64,000 nucleotides of DNA, taken from NCBI GenBank assembly GCA_928721915.1, contig CAKMVZ010000001.1:496001-560000 (forward strand), read 5' to 3'. The notes beneath the pieces were generated by a model. That model did not search any database, was not told where the DNA came from, and saw only the letters and a list, made by a program, of their open reading frames with translations. The number at the start of each line of letters is the position of its first letter. Position 1 is the first letter of the stretch. This DNA comes from an uncultured Clostridia bacterium. GTDB taxonomy: Bacteria > Bacillota > Clostridia > TANB77 > CAG-508. The position numbers and the translations under genes were made by a program. Shown in pieces: positions 50,651 through 59,925 of this stretch.

Positions 50651-52276
50651 ATGGCTAAAGCACCAATTGGAGTAGAACTCGTAAAAAGAGGTTTAGTTAC
50701 AGAAGCTGACATAAATGAGGCAATTAGTTATCAAAAAGAGCATCCAGATAAAAAATTAGGCGATATATTAAATATTTTAAATTTATGTCCGCAAAGAGAA
50801 CTTATAAAAGCAATGGGTGAAATTCTTGGGGAAAAAGTAATAATACTTCGTCCTGATAGTGTTCAAGTTGATATGACAAAATATTTTTCAATGGATATTG
50901 CAAAATCATGTAAAGCTGTTTTATTTGAGATTATTGGAGGAAAAGCAAAAGTTTGCTTTGCTGATACAAGTAATAGAAGAGCTATAGAGCAGATTAGACT
51001 AATTTTATTAAATAAAGGATTAGTTCTTGATAAATATCTAACTTTTGAAACTAATATTAATAATACTTTAGAAGCTTTAGAAGGAAGCGAAGGAGATGAA
51101 ATCAGAGCAGACGCAGGAGATGTTACCGGTTTAATTGATATGATAATTAAGTCTGCTATGGAAAAAAGAGCTTCTGATATTCATGTTGAGCCTATGGAAA
51201 ACATGGTTAGAGTAAGATTTAGAATTGATGGTGAATTAGTTACAATAGCTAATCTTGAAAAATCTAGACAATCTCAAATAATAGGTAGATTAAAAGCAAT
51301 TTCAAATATGCATCAGGAAAAACAAGAGTCTCAAGATGGTAGAATTTTATTATACCCAGATTATAATATTCGTGTATCTTCACAAAAAAATATTTATGGT
51401 GAGAAATTTGTTTTAAGAATGCTAAAGAAAAATGCTGGTATTAGAAATATATTTGATTTAGGTTTTCCAAAAAGTGAAAAACTATTAAAAGCAAGTTTTG
51501 ATAAGAGAAACAGTATAACAATTGTTGCAGCTCCTACTGGTGAAGGTAAGACAACAACTCTTTATAGTATTTTAGATTATTTAAATAAACCAGAAATTAA
51601 TATAACAACAGTTGAAGATCCTGTCGAAATAAGAGTTGCAGGAATTAATCAAATTGAAATAGATGCTAAAACTTCTTTTGCAGGTTCATTAAGAACAATT
51701 TTAAGACAAGATCCAGATATAATTTTAGTTGGTGAGGTTCGTGACTTAGAAACAGCAGAGATTGCTATGCAAGCTGGACAAACAGGTCACTATGTATTAT
51801 CAACAATTCATACAATAGACGCAATCGAGGTTATTACAAGACTTAGAAAAATGGGAATTTCAGATTATGATATATCAAGTACTTTAGCTACATCTGTTTC
51901 TCAAAGATTAGTAAGAAGAGTTTGCCCTCATTGTGCAACTAAAAGACCTTTTTCATCAGAAGAAAAAGAGATTATGCAAAAATTAGTTGAACCATATGGA
52001 GTAAAATTAGATTTTAAAGATAAATATACTTATGATATAAATGGTTGTAAAGAATGTAACCATACAGGTTATTTAGGAAGAATTGCAGCATTTGAAGTTC
52101 TAGAAATTACAGAAGATTTAAGAGAACTTATAGCAAATGGTGCATCAAGCTTGAAGATAAAAGCTAAAGCATTAGAGATAGGAACTTATAAGCCATTGTT
52201 TATAGATGCAATTGAAAAGGTATTAGATGGAATTACAATTTTAGAAGAAATTAATAAAAAATTATTATTATTCTAA
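50651..52276 (+). CDS. pilB: Type IV pilus assembly ATPase PilB
   Basis: A 541-residue extension motor. N-terminal GspE-N domain (IGVELVKRGLVTEADINEAI), Walker A AAPTGEGKTTTLYSIL, the Asp box TTVEDPVEIR, Walker B DPDIILVGEVRDLETAEIAMQAGQTGH, the His box STIHTIDAIEVITRL, and a zinc-binding tetracysteine (CPHCATK ... CKECNHTG). The Walker A has Glu in place of the more usual Ser. It has no CGG. AAAGGAG precedes ATG. pilT follows after 42 bases. Confidence 0.93.
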   Translation: MAKAPIGVELVKRGLVTEADINEAISYQKEHPDKKLGDILNILNLCPQRELIKAMGEILGEKVIILRPDSVQVDMTKYFSMDIAKSCKAVLFEIIGGKAKVCFADTSNRRAIEQIRLILLNKGLVLDKYLTFETNINNTLEALEGSEGDEIRADAGDVTGLIDMIIKSAMEKRASDIHVEPMENMVRVRFRIDGELVTIANLEKSRQSQIIGRLKAISNMHQEKQESQDGRILLYPDYNIRVSSQKNIYGEKFVLRMLKKNAGIRNIFDLGFPKSEKLLKASFDKRNSITIVAAPTGEGKTTTLYSILDYLNKPEINITTVEDPVEIRVAGINQIEIDAKTSFAGSLRTILRQDPDIILVGEVRDLETAEIAMQAGQTGHYVLSTIHTIDAIEVITRLRKMGISDYDISSTLATSVSQRLVRRVCPHCATKRPFSSEEKEIMQKLVEPYGVKLDFKDKYTYDINGCKECNHTGYLGRIAAFEVLEITEDLRELIANGASSLKIKAKALEIGTYKPLFIDAIEKVLDGITILEEINKKLLLF

Positions 52277-52318
52277 AATGTAAATTTACTGTTTTCTAAA
52301 AGAAAGGAAAGAAGAAAA

Positions 52319-53448
52319 ATGGTACTTATAGAAACTATAATTACTGAAGCTGTTCAAAAGGGAGCATCAGATATTCATTTATTAAATGGATTAAAACCAA
52401 TATTTAGAATTGCAAGAGATTTAGTTGAAATGCAAAATGTTGATCCAATAGATGAAGGAACTCTATATGATATTTATGATTATATTTTAAGACGGAAGCG
52501 TTATTAAAGATGAAATATATAAAGATGAGAGAAAATTAGATACATCTTTAGTATATAAAGAAACAAGACTTAGGGTAAATGTTTCATTTTCAATGGACAT
52601 ACCAACTATTACAATGCGTATTATTCCAAATACTCTTCCAAAATATGAAGATTTAGGTTTGCCAGAAGTAATAAAATCTTTAACATATTTACCACAAGGC
52701 GTTATTTTAGTTACTGGTAAAACTAACTCTGGTAAAACAACTACATTAAACTCTATAATTGATGAAATAAATCAAAAACAAAATAAAAAGATTTTATCAC
52801 TAGAGAGCCCTATTGAATATAAACATACTTCAAAAAGATCTGTAATAGTTCAAAAAGAAGTAGGACCTGGAAAAGATTGTTTAACATATTCAGATGGTGT
52901 AAAAAATGCACTTCGTGAGGACTGTGATATATTGGTTATCCGGAGAAATTCGTGATAGAATAACAATGGAAGCTGCAATTGATATGGCAGAATCTGGTCA
53001 CTTAGTTGTAGGAACGCTTCATACAAAATCTTGTGCAGAAACAATCGACAGAATTATAAACTTTTATGATTTAAGAGATCAAGCTCAAATAAAAAATTTA
53101 TTATCAACACTTTTAAAAGCTGTTATATCACAAAGACTTTTAAAAGCAGCATCTGGAAGTGGATTAGTTTTAGTTCCTGAAGTAATGCTTGTTGATAACA
53201 CTGTTGCAGCTTGTATAAGAAAAGAAAAGTTTAGTGTTTCAGAGATTGAAGATGCAATTCAAGGTTCACATGACAAAGGTAGTATAAGTTTAATAAATTC
53301 ATTAGCAGAACTTTATGTTGCTGGAAAGTTAACTTTAGAGCAAATTAAAGGTCAAGTTGAAGAAAAAAGTTATGAAACTTTAAATAGAACTATTATGCAA
53401 CTTAACTTAAAGAGAGCTGCAAAAAGAGATCCAAAAATTTCTAAATAA
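52319..53448 (+). CDS. pilT: Type IV pilus retraction ATPase PilT with two +1 shift sites
   Basis: A 375-residue retraction motor when C52493 and C52941 are skipped. Segments: ITEAVQKGASDIHLLNGLKP, YILRGSVIKDEI (first shift), VSFSMDIPTITMRIIP, Walker A LVTGKTNSGKTTTLNS, SLESPIEYKH, Walker B REDCDILVIGEIRDRITMEAAIDMAESGH (second shift at Ile-Gly), and GTLHTKSCAETIDRII. Both glycines are conserved in PilT. Zero frame splits the gene in three. AGAAAGGAAAG precedes ATG. Confidence 0.9.
52493..52495 (+). other. CGG +1 recoding site 1 in pilT
   Basis: Reads AGA-C-GGA. Skipping C52493 gives Ile-Leu-Arg-Gly-Ser-Val-Ile. Confidence 0.8.
52941..52943 (+). other. CGG +1 recoding site 2 in pilT
   Basis: Reads ATC-C-GGA in the Walker B region. 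Skipping C52941 gives Leu-Val-Ile-Gly-Glu-Ile-Arg-Asp. Confidence 0.85.
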
Positions 53449-53490
53449 TATATATTTTAAAAGTTAAATTTTTAGAAAGGAAAAAATATT

Positions 53491-54855
53491 ATGCCTGTAT
53501 TCATTTGTAAGACTTTAACTCCACAAGGGCAAATTGTTAGAAGTAGAGTTGAGGACACTTCTAGATTAGCTTGTATAAGAAGGCTTAGAAGAAATGGATT
53601 AACTCCAATAAGTGTTACACAAACTTTTTCAGTTAATTCAAAAAATAGGCCGAAGAAAGATGCAAGACGTAACATAAAACCAGAAGCGAACTTTTCTCGA
53701 ACTAACAAAAAGAAAAAGGCAAAAAGCCAAAAAGCTCAAGGTGGAATTTGGGAAAAACTAAATAGTGATATATCTCTTGGTGGAGGAAGAAGAATAACAG
53801 ATAAAGATATAAGAATTTTTACTCAAAACTTTTATCTTTTGAAAAAAGCAAATTTTAATAATATACATGCTTTACATACTGTTATTGGTACTACTGAAAA
53901 TCCAAGATTAGCAACTATTTTGGAAGATATTTTAGCAGGTGTTGAATCTGGTGAATATATGTATACAACAATGGAATATTATTCTAATGTTTTTCCATAT
54001 ATTTATATAAATATGATAAAAGTTGGAGAACTTTCTGGTTCACTAGAATTATCATTAGAGCAAGCTGTTAAATATCTAGAAGATAGTGAAACTTTACGTA
54101 AAAAAGTAAGAAGAATTTTAATACCAAATATATTAATGTTTGTTACTTTAATTTTAGGAACGTTTATAGGTGTTTTTGTTGGTGTTCCATTACTTAAAGG
54201 TATATTTGATAATGTTGGATCAACAGATAGTTTGCCAGCTATTACTTTAGCAGTATATGACTTTACAGTTTGGCTTCAGTCTATTTGGTATGTTCCAGTT
54301 GGAATTATACTTGTAGGTCTAGTATTATTCTATTCATGGATAAAAACTCCTAAAGGTAGATACAATTTTGATTATTTTAAATATACAATGCCTATATTTG
54401 GTAAATTAATTTATTTATTAGATTTTTCAAGATTAATGCAAGGTGTTTTGCTTAACTTACAAAATGGTATGAGAATTCAGGATGCATTAGAAGTTAGTAA
54501 AAATGTTTGTAAAAATACGGTCATGCTTTCAATGGTTGAAACAGCTATAAATAATATATTTGTTGGTCAATCTTGGATTACACCTTTTGAAGAAGCAAAA
54601 CTTGGTGATACAATGTGTATTGAGATGTTAAAAATTGGTATGCAAACAGACTTAGCTGAAATGCTTGAAAAAATGCTTCAATATGTTGCAATTGATATAG
54701 ATAATACTTTACAAAGAATAGTAAAAGTTTTACCAGAAGTTTCTTACACATTTGTTGGTGTTGTTCTTATCTTCTTCGTATGTGCGGTATTAGTTCCATG
54801 TATTCAGGTTTATATGGGTGGATGGTTGTTCTCTGCTTACGAAGAATATATTTAA
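53491..54855 (+). CDS. pilC: Type IV pilus inner-membrane platform protein PilC
   Basis: A 454-residue protein with two GspF-type repeats and about three membrane helices. The N-terminus is cytoplasmic and basic (KNRPKKDARRNIKPEANFSRTNKKKKAKSQ at about 50-80, an unusual Lys-rich insert). GspF signatures: LKKANFNNIHALHTVIG, GVESGEYMYTTMEYYSNVFPYIYINMIKVGELSGSLELSL and the matching second half with LKIGMQTDLAEMLEKML. AGAAAGGAA is the binding site. It is the last gene of the pilus operon; a terminator follows. Confidence 0.9.
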   Translation: MPVFICKTLTPQGQIVRSRVEDTSRLACIRRLRRNGLTPISVTQTFSVNSKNRPKKDARRNIKPEANFSRTNKKKKAKSQKAQGGIWEKLNSDISLGGGRRITDKDIRIFTQNFYLLKKANFNNIHALHTVIGTTENPRLATILEDILAGVESGEYMYTTMEYYSNVFPYIYINMIKVGELSGSLELSLEQAVKYLEDSETLRKKVRRILIPNILMFVTLILGTFIGVFVGVPLLKGIFDNVGSTDSLPAITLAVYDFTVWLQSIWYVPVGIILVGLVLFYSWIKTPKGRYNFDYFKYTMPIFGKLIYLLDFSRLMQGVLLNLQNGMRIQDALEVSKNVCKNTVMLSMVETAINNIFVGQSWITPFEEAKLGDTMCIEMLKIGMQTDLAEMLEKMLQYVAIDIDNTLQRIVKVLPEVSYTFVGVVLIFFVCAVLVPCIQVYMGGWLFSAYEEYI

Positions 54856-54871
54856 AATTTTTATATATGAT

Positions 54872-54909
54872 GGCAGGAACTTTGCTGGTAGCTTTGGTTC
54901 CTGCTTTTT
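54872..54909 (+). terminator. Terminator of the pilus operon
   Basis: GCAGGAAC (54873-54880) and GTTCCTGC (54897-54904) with TTTTTAA after the stem. Confidence 0.85.
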
Positions 54910-54961
54910 AATTAAATTAATTTAATTTTAATGTTTAAGTTGGATTTATACGTGTGAGTCC

Positions 54962-55117
54962 GCTTTATACAGGATATATTTTTTTGATAGGCAAAATCCC
55001 TACTTCGAAGAAAATGTAATCTTGATGGTTTTTGGAACCCTCAAGATAACATTTTCTAACTCGCTGGTCCCCACACAAGTTTTGCTTTCTATCCAAAAAA
55101 TATATCCTGTATAAAGC
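54962..55117 (+). repeat. 156 bp nested inverted repeat element C
   Basis: Outer arms begin GCTTTATACAGGATATATTT and end with its complement (CTATCC...GTATAAAGC), 29 bases with few mismatches. Inside are GCAAAA/TTTTGC and GAAAATGT-ATCTTGA / TCAAGAT-ACATTTTC. No coding capacity. It fills much of the 396-base gap before the ROK gene. Confidence 0.7.
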
Positions 55118-55251
55118 TACTGTTTAGTGCTAATTGTAGTTTATTTGTGTGAATTATATTATTTATAAGGCTACTGTAATAATATAAATAAAAATATATA
55201 GGCTTTTTATCTTTTATATGCAGAGCTTTTTTAATAAGGAGGTGCTTTTTA

Positions 55252-56156
55252 TTGCGAATTGGTATTGATTTGGGTGGTAGTCATATTGAAACTGGTATTA
55301 TTGATGGGGATAATATAATAGATGTGACTGATAAAATTTTTGTTAAAGAAGATAGAAAAAATATTAGAGATGTTATTATAAATACTGCTATTAAAATGAT
55401 AGAAGAACTTTTAGAAAAGAATAATTTATCTAAAAGTAAAATTGAATTAATTGGAATTGCTTCTCCTCGGGATTATTTCAAAAAAAGTTATAGTTAAAGC
55501 TACAAATCTTGCTTTAGAAGAGTTTTACTTATGTGAGGCATTAGAAGAAAAAACAGGGCTTAGAACTCAAATTAGGAATGATGCAAAATGTGCAGCTTTA
55601 GCAGAAAAAAAGTATGGAGCATTAAAAGAATATGATGATTGTATATTTTTGGCAATTGGAACTGGAATTGGTGGAGCAGCTTTTTTAGATGGAAAACTTT
55701 TAGAACCAGATAGAAATGAAGGATTTGAATTTGGTCATATGGTAATTCAATCAGGAGGTAGACCTTGTAGCTGTGGAAAAAAAGGCTGTTTTGAAACATA
55801 TGCTTCAATTAGAGCTTTAAAACAAAGAGTTACAAATGTTTTAGGTATAAATTCAGATATTTCAGGTCAATATTTAAGAGAAAATCTTTTAATTTTAGAT
55901 AACAAAGAAGTTCAAGAAGAAGTAGACATTTTTTTAAAATACTTAAAAATAGGACTTCGGAAATTTAATAGATATTTTTGAACCAAAAGCAATTTGTTTA
56001 GGAGGAAGTTTTGCTTATTATGAAGGTAATCCAATTTTAGATAGACTAAGAGAAATGATGAAAGAACCAAATACTACTTTTACAAATTCTTTAGCACCAG
56101 ATATATTAACTGCACATTTTAAAAATGATGCTGGAATAATTGGAGCTGTAATTTAA
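55252..56156 (+). CDS. ROK family sugar kinase (glucokinase-like) with two +1 shift sites
   Basis: A 300-residue ATP-dependent sugar kinase when C55468 and C55958 are skipped. RIGIDLGGSHIETGIIDG is the phosphate-1 motif, IGIASPGIISKKVIVKATN crosses the first shift, RNDAKCAALAEKKYG and AIGTGIGGAAFLDGKLL follow, the ROK zinc motif is GRPCSCGKKGCFETYAS, and the second shift gives GLGNLIDIFEPKAICLGGS. TTG 55252 is chosen for AAGGAGGTG at 55237-55245. Substrate glucose is likely but not proven; the gene may also act on N-acetylated sugars. Confidence 0.88.
55468..55470 (+). other. CGG +1 recoding site 1 in ROK kinase gene
   Basis: Reads CCT-C-GGG, the only site with GGG. Skipping C55468 gives Ala-Ser-Pro-Gly-Ile-Ile. 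Confidence 0.8.
55958..55960 (+). other. CGG +1 recoding site 2 in ROK kinase gene
   Basis: Reads CTT-C-GGA. Skipping C55958 gives Gly-Leu-Gly-Asn-Leu-Ile-Asp-Ile-Phe. Confidence 0.8.
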
Positions 56157-56179
56157 ATTTTAATTTTATGGGTGAGAAA

Positions 56180-56941
56180 ATGAGAAGAAAAAAGAAAATA
56201 AAATTAAATACATGGCAAGGTATTTTATCATTAATAATAATTATTATAATTGCTATTTTTGGATATATTAGTTCTGAAACTGAAAATGCAAGTAATGTTA
56301 ATTCTGATAACATAACTAATATAGTAGATAATTCTATAAAGACTAGTTTTGATTTAACTTCTATCCCAGAATATTCAGGAGAAGCTTATGTTATAATAAA
56401 TAATAATAAACCACAGTTTACGAAAGAAGATTATTCAAAAGGTGAGTTTGAGATTTATAGTGAATTAGATAGTTTAGGTAGATGTGGTGTTGCTTTTGCA
56501 AATATTAGTAAAAAAACTATGCCAAGTGAAAATGATGAAAGAGGAGATATTAGTTCTGTTACTCCATCAGGGTGGAAACAGAAAAAATACGATACAGGAT
56601 ATTTATATCATAGGTGTCATTTAATTGGATATCAATTGTCAAATGAAAATGCAAATGAGAAAAATTTAATTACTGGAACAGAATATTTAAATATAGAAGG
56701 TATGTTGCCATTTGAAAATAAAATAGCAGAATATATTGATTTAAATCCTAATAATCATGTTTTATATAGAGTGACCCCAATTTTTAGTGGAAATAATTTA
56801 GTAGCAAGTGGAGTGCAATTAGAAGCTTATTCTATTGAAGATAATGGAGAAGGAGTTAGTTTTAATGTTTATTGTTATAATGTTCAGCCTGGTATAACAA
56901 TAAATTATCAAACAGGTGAAAGTTTAGAAAGAAGTCAATAA
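56180..56941 (+). CDS. Membrane-anchored DNA/RNA non-specific endonuclease
   Basis: A 253-residue nuclease of the NucA/EndA (beta-beta-alpha metal) family. An N-terminal helix (WQGILSLIIIIIIAIFGYIS) exports or anchors it. The catalytic segment is YLYHRCHLIGYQLSNENANEKNLITGTEYLN; the family consensus DRGHLIG is here YHRCHLIG with the key His and later Asn kept. Such enzymes serve DNA uptake or nutrient scavenging. ATG 56180 has GGGTGAG before it; ATG 56168 lacks a site. Its closeness to the pilus genes is suggestive of DNA uptake but unproven. Confidence 0.75.
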   Translation: MRRKKKIKLNTWQGILSLIIIIIIAIFGYISSETENASNVNSDNITNIVDNSIKTSFDLTSIPEYSGEAYVIINNNKPQFTKEDYSKGEFEIYSELDSLGRCGVAFANISKKTMPSENDERGDISSVTPSGWKQKKYDTGYLYHRCHLIGYQLSNENANEKNLITGTEYLNIEGMLPFENKIAEYIDLNPNNHVLYRVTPIFSGNNLVASGVQLEAYSIEDNGEGVSFNVYCYNVQPGITINYQTGESLERSQ

Positions 56942-56951
56942 TTAAAATATA

Positions 56952-56997
56952 AAAAAGATTTTAGTATTATATTTATTATTATATTAAAATCTTTTTA
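56952..56997 (+). terminator. Terminator of the nuclease gene
   Basis: AAAAAGATTTTA...TATTATAT and ATATTAAAATCTTTTT form a long AT-rich stem. Confidence 0.7.
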
Positions 56998-57041
56998 TAT
57001 TTAAAAAATTAAATTTAAATATAAAAAATTTAATTAAACTA

Positions 57042-57070
57042 TTGTATTTATGTTTAAAGTAATATATAAT
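57042..57070 (+). promoter_or_regulatory. Promoter of the unknown gene at 57158
   Basis: TTGTAT (57042-57047), 17-base spacer, TATAAT (57065-57070). Confidence 0.6.
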
Positions 57071-57157
57071 TGCCTCACTTTTAATCTTATTACTATATAT
57101 TCTTATAGTAAAATTTCATCTTTATTTTAAAATAAAAAGTGAAGGAGTGGATGCATA

Positions 57158-57850
57158 TTGAGTTTAGATTTAAAAAATGGACTTTTTAATGACTTAAAGG
57201 AGAGTGAGTTTATGAAAAAATTTATAGATGAATTAAATGATTTTTTCGAAAATAAAAATTCTATTGATTATGAGTGGAATAATTTAGTTTCAAATGATTT
57301 GATTCTTTACGATACTAAAATAACTACAAAATATAGAGATAAAATGTTATTAGAAAGAAGAAATATTTTAGAAAGTTATGCAGAAAAAACTGTAGATAAT
57401 GGCGAGATGTATTATGTGTATAATGAAAGTTCAAATGAAAAAGGCTCATATAATTTAACAAATTGTAATTTAGGAAATCATGAGGTGCTTATAAAATCTA
57501 AAGATGAATTACCTTATAAATGCTCTACAGGAACAGTTTTAAGAAAAGAAAATAATAATTTTGCAATAGATGAAGAGGCTACAAAAGAAGTTAACAGAAA
57601 AATAAATTCTATGATAAAGGAAAAAATATTAGAACAAGAAAAATATTTAAGAAGTAAGAGGATTGATGGTCATATTTATGAAGTAGGAGAAAAATATTCA
57701 GGAAGAATATGGTTATATGATTTAAGTAAAGACTCTTCTTTAGATGGAGTAGAGGGAATAGAAGAAATAAATTTTTCAAAAGAATTATATAGCATAGTAA
57801 AAGAAGGAGACTTGCTTATATATAAAGATGGAGAGTATTATAAAAAATAG
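57158..57850 (+). CDS. Conserved-looking soluble protein, function unknown
   Basis: A 230-residue protein that I do not recognise. It has no signal peptide or membrane helix. The N-terminal half is helical and acidic (ESEFMKKFIDELNDFFENKN), the middle contains beta-rich NGEMYYVYNESSNEKGSYN and VLIKSKDELPYKCSTGTVLR, and the end KLYSIVKEGDLLIYKDGEYYKK-like segment is strand rich. TTG start with GAAGGAG upstream. It has its own promoter and stands alone between the nuclease gene and the ribosomal operon. Confidence 0.6.
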   Translation: MSLDLKNGLFNDLKESEFMKKFIDELNDFFENKNSIDYEWNNLVSNDLILYDTKITTKYRDKMLLERRNILESYAEKTVDNGEMYYVYNESSNEKGSYNLTNCNLGNHEVLIKSKDELPYKCSTGTVLRKENNNFAIDEEATKEVNRKINSMIKEKILEQEKYLRSKRIDGHIYEVGEKYSGRIWLYDLSKDSSLDGVEGIEEINFSKELYSIVKEGDLLIYKDGEYYKK

Positions 57851-57941
57851 ATATTTATAAAATAAAAATATATAATATTTTTTGATTTAAAAAGTTATTA
57901 AAAAATGGATTGCTTTTTTGGAAATATTTTGCAAAAAAGTG

Positions 57942-57970
57942 TTGACTTCCAAGGTTTTCCGTAGTATAAT
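57942..57970 (+). promoter_or_regulatory. Strong promoter of the S10 ribosomal operon
   Basis: TTGACT (57942-57947), 17-base spacer, TATAAT (57965-57970), the only good promoter ahead of the ribosomal genes. Confidence 0.9.
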
Positions 57971-57976
57971 ACTAAC

Positions 57977-58246
57977 TGCGTGAGCAAGAGAAGCGATGAT
58001 GTAGAATGTGGCTACGTCTTATGTATGTAGGGCGGAGGGAACTTCTACGGAGTATGTCTTGGCTTAGACCTAGGCGATAAGTTTGATAAACGTATGCAAT
58101 CTTATCCAGGAAAATTTTATAGTAAGAAGCAAAAATGCTTTTATACTAAAGATAGTCTTGGATTTTATAATGTGTGTAAATGAAACGCAAGGATACGTTG
58201 CCAGCTTATAGCTATAGCAAAAAGATTTTTAAAGGAGGAAATTTAA
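57977..58246 (+). ncRNA. Structured 5' leader of rpsJ (candidate ribosomal protein leader)
   Basis: About 270 bases between the promoter and rpsJ, clearly richer in G than the surroundings. Hairpins include GTAG-AATGTG-GCTAC (near 57995), TAGTAAGAAGCA-AAAA-TGCTTTTATACTA (near 58121-58151) and AACGCAAGGATACGTT near 58182. S10 leader motifs have been described in Clostridia; whether this is one needs a covariance model. Binding of a ribosomal protein (likely L4 or S10) is inferred. Confidence 0.55.
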
Positions 58247-58576
58247 ATGGCAACAACAAACACAGTAGTAGGAAATGGCAAAATCAGAATTAGACTTAAA
58301 GCTTATGATTATGTTGTTTTAGATCAGTCTGCTGAAAAAATAGTAGATACTGCTAAAAAAACAGGAGCTAAAGTTTCAGGTCCAGTTCCATTACCTACAG
58401 AAAAAGAAGTAGTAACTATTTTACGTTCTCCACACAAACACAAAGACTCAAGAGAACAATTTGAAATGAGAACACATAAAAGAGTTATAGACATTCTTTA
58501 TCCAACACAAAAAACAGTTGATAGCTTAATGAAATTAGAGTTACCTGCTGGTGTTGATATTGAAATCAAATTATAA
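58247..58576 (+). CDS. rpsJ: 30S ribosomal protein S10
   Basis: 109 residues. KIRIRLKAYDYVVLDQSAEKIV, TGAKVSGPVPLPTEKEVVTILRSPHKHKDSREQFEMRTHKR and DILYPTQKTVDSLMKLELPAGVDIEIKL are complete S10 signatures; a short N-terminal extension (MATTNTVVGNG) precedes them. AAAGGAGG precedes ATG. First gene of the operon; also a NusB partner in antitermination. Confidence 0.97.
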   Translation: MATTNTVVGNGKIRIRLKAYDYVVLDQSAEKIVDTAKKTGAKVSGPVPLPTEKEVVTILRSPHKHKDSREQFEMRTHKRVIDILYPTQKTVDSLMKLELPAGVDIEIKL

Positions 58577-58648
58577 GATTTCGTTATTAAAAAAAAAAAT
58601 AAAAACTAAGCTAACACTAAAATGTGTAAGCCAATGGGAGGAGAAAAA

Positions 58649-59284
58649 ATGAAAAAAGCAATTATAGGAAAGAAAGTTGGAATGACACAAATATTTGACG
58701 AAAAAGGAAATGTTATTCCAGTAACAGTTATAGAAGCTGGTCCATGTAATGTTGTTCAAGTAAAAACAGTAGAAACAGATGGATATGACGCTATTCAATT
58801 AGGATTTGGTGAAGTTAAAGAATATAAACTTAACAAACCAAAAAGAGGACATTTCAAAAAAGCTAGCGTTCCAGTTCAAAAACATTTAAGAGAATTTAGA
58901 GTATCAGATGTAGATTCTCATAAAGTAGGAGATGTTATAAAAGTTGATACATTTGCTGAAGGAGATGTAGTTGATATTCAAGGTACATCAAAAGGTAAAG
59001 GTTTCCAAGGTGTTATAAAACGTCATGGACAACATAGAGGACCAATGGGACATGGTTCTATGTATCATAGAAGACCAGGTTCAATGGGATCAACATCAAC
59101 TCCAGGTAGAGTTTTCAAAGGTAAAAAATTACCAGGACATATGGGTGTTGATACAATAACAATTCAAAATTTAAAAGTTGTAAAAGTTGATTTAGACAAA
59201 AATGTTATCTTAGTAAAAGGTAGTGTTCCAGGAAATAAAGGAAGCATATTAAAAATAAAAGATAGCGTTAAGGCTATAAACTAG
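58649..59284 (+). CDS. rplC: 50S ribosomal protein L3
   Basis: 211 residues. AIIGKKVGMTQIFDEKGNVIPVTVIEAGPC, the glutamine-containing loop GQHRGPMGHGSMYHRRPGSMGS and TPGRVFKGKKLPGHMG are typical. ATG 58649 follows GGGAGGAG; an in-frame ATG further up at 58622 would include the binding site and is rejected. Confidence 0.97.
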   Translation: MKKAIIGKKVGMTQIFDEKGNVIPVTVIEAGPCNVVQVKTVETDGYDAIQLGFGEVKEYKLNKPKRGHFKKASVPVQKHLREFRVSDVDSHKVGDVIKVDTFAEGDVVDIQGTSKGKGFQGVIKRHGQHRGPMGHGSMYHRRPGSMGSTSTPGRVFKGKKLPGHMGVDTITIQNLKVVKVDLDKNVILVKGSVPGNKGSILKIKDSVKAIN

Positions 59285-59300
59285 GAAAGGAGGAGAGACA

Positions 59301-59924
59301 ATGCCTAAAATAGATGTATATGATGTAAAAGGAGAAAAAGTAAAATCTATGACACTTAAAGACGAAGTATTTGGAATTAAACCAAATGAAGCTATAGTTC
59401 ATAGTGTTTTAATTAATTACTTAGCAAATCAAAGACAAGGTACACAAAGCACTAAAACAAGAGCAGAAGTTAGAGGCGGTGGAAGAAAACCTTGGAGACA
59501 AAAAGGAACAGGTAGAGCAAGACAAGGTTCAATAAGAGCTCCACAATGGATTAAAGGTGGTATAGCTTTAGGACCAAAACCACGTTCTTATAAATATAGA
59601 ATTAATAAGAAAGAAAAACAATTAGCAATTAAATCATTATTAAGTTCAAAAGTTTTAGATAAAGATTTAGTTGTTGTTGATAAATTTGATTTTAAAGATA
59701 TCAAAACAAAACAAATGGTAGATGCTCTTAAAAACTTAAAGGTTGAAGGAAAAGCATTAGTTATGATACCAGAAAAAAATGAGATTATTCAAAAATCAAC
59801 AAGAAATATTGAAAATGTAAGAACATTATCAGTTTCTACAATAAATGTATTTGATTTATTAAAATATAAAAAATTAGTAGTAACTGTTGATACTGTAAAA
59901 AAATTAGAGGAGGTGTATGCATAA
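59301..59924 (+). CDS. rplD: 50S ribosomal protein L4
   Basis: 207 residues. KTRAEVRGGGRKPWRQKGTGRARQGSIRAPQW is the conserved exit-tunnel loop, followed by GPKPRSYKYRINKKEKQLA. In many bacteria L4 represses its own operon by binding the leader. GGAAAGGAGGAG precedes ATG. The 3' end carries the binding site of rplW. Confidence 0.97.
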   Translation: MPKIDVYDVKGEKVKSMTLKDEVFGIKPNEAIVHSVLINYLANQRQGTQSTKTRAEVRGGGRKPWRQKGTGRARQGSIRAPQWIKGGIALGPKPRSYKYRINKKEKQLAIKSLLSSKVLDKDLVVVDKFDFKDIKTKQMVDALKNLKVEGKALVMIPEKNEIIQKSTRNIENVRTLSVSTINVFDLLKYKKLVVTVDTVKKLEEVYA

Positions 59925-59925
59925 G

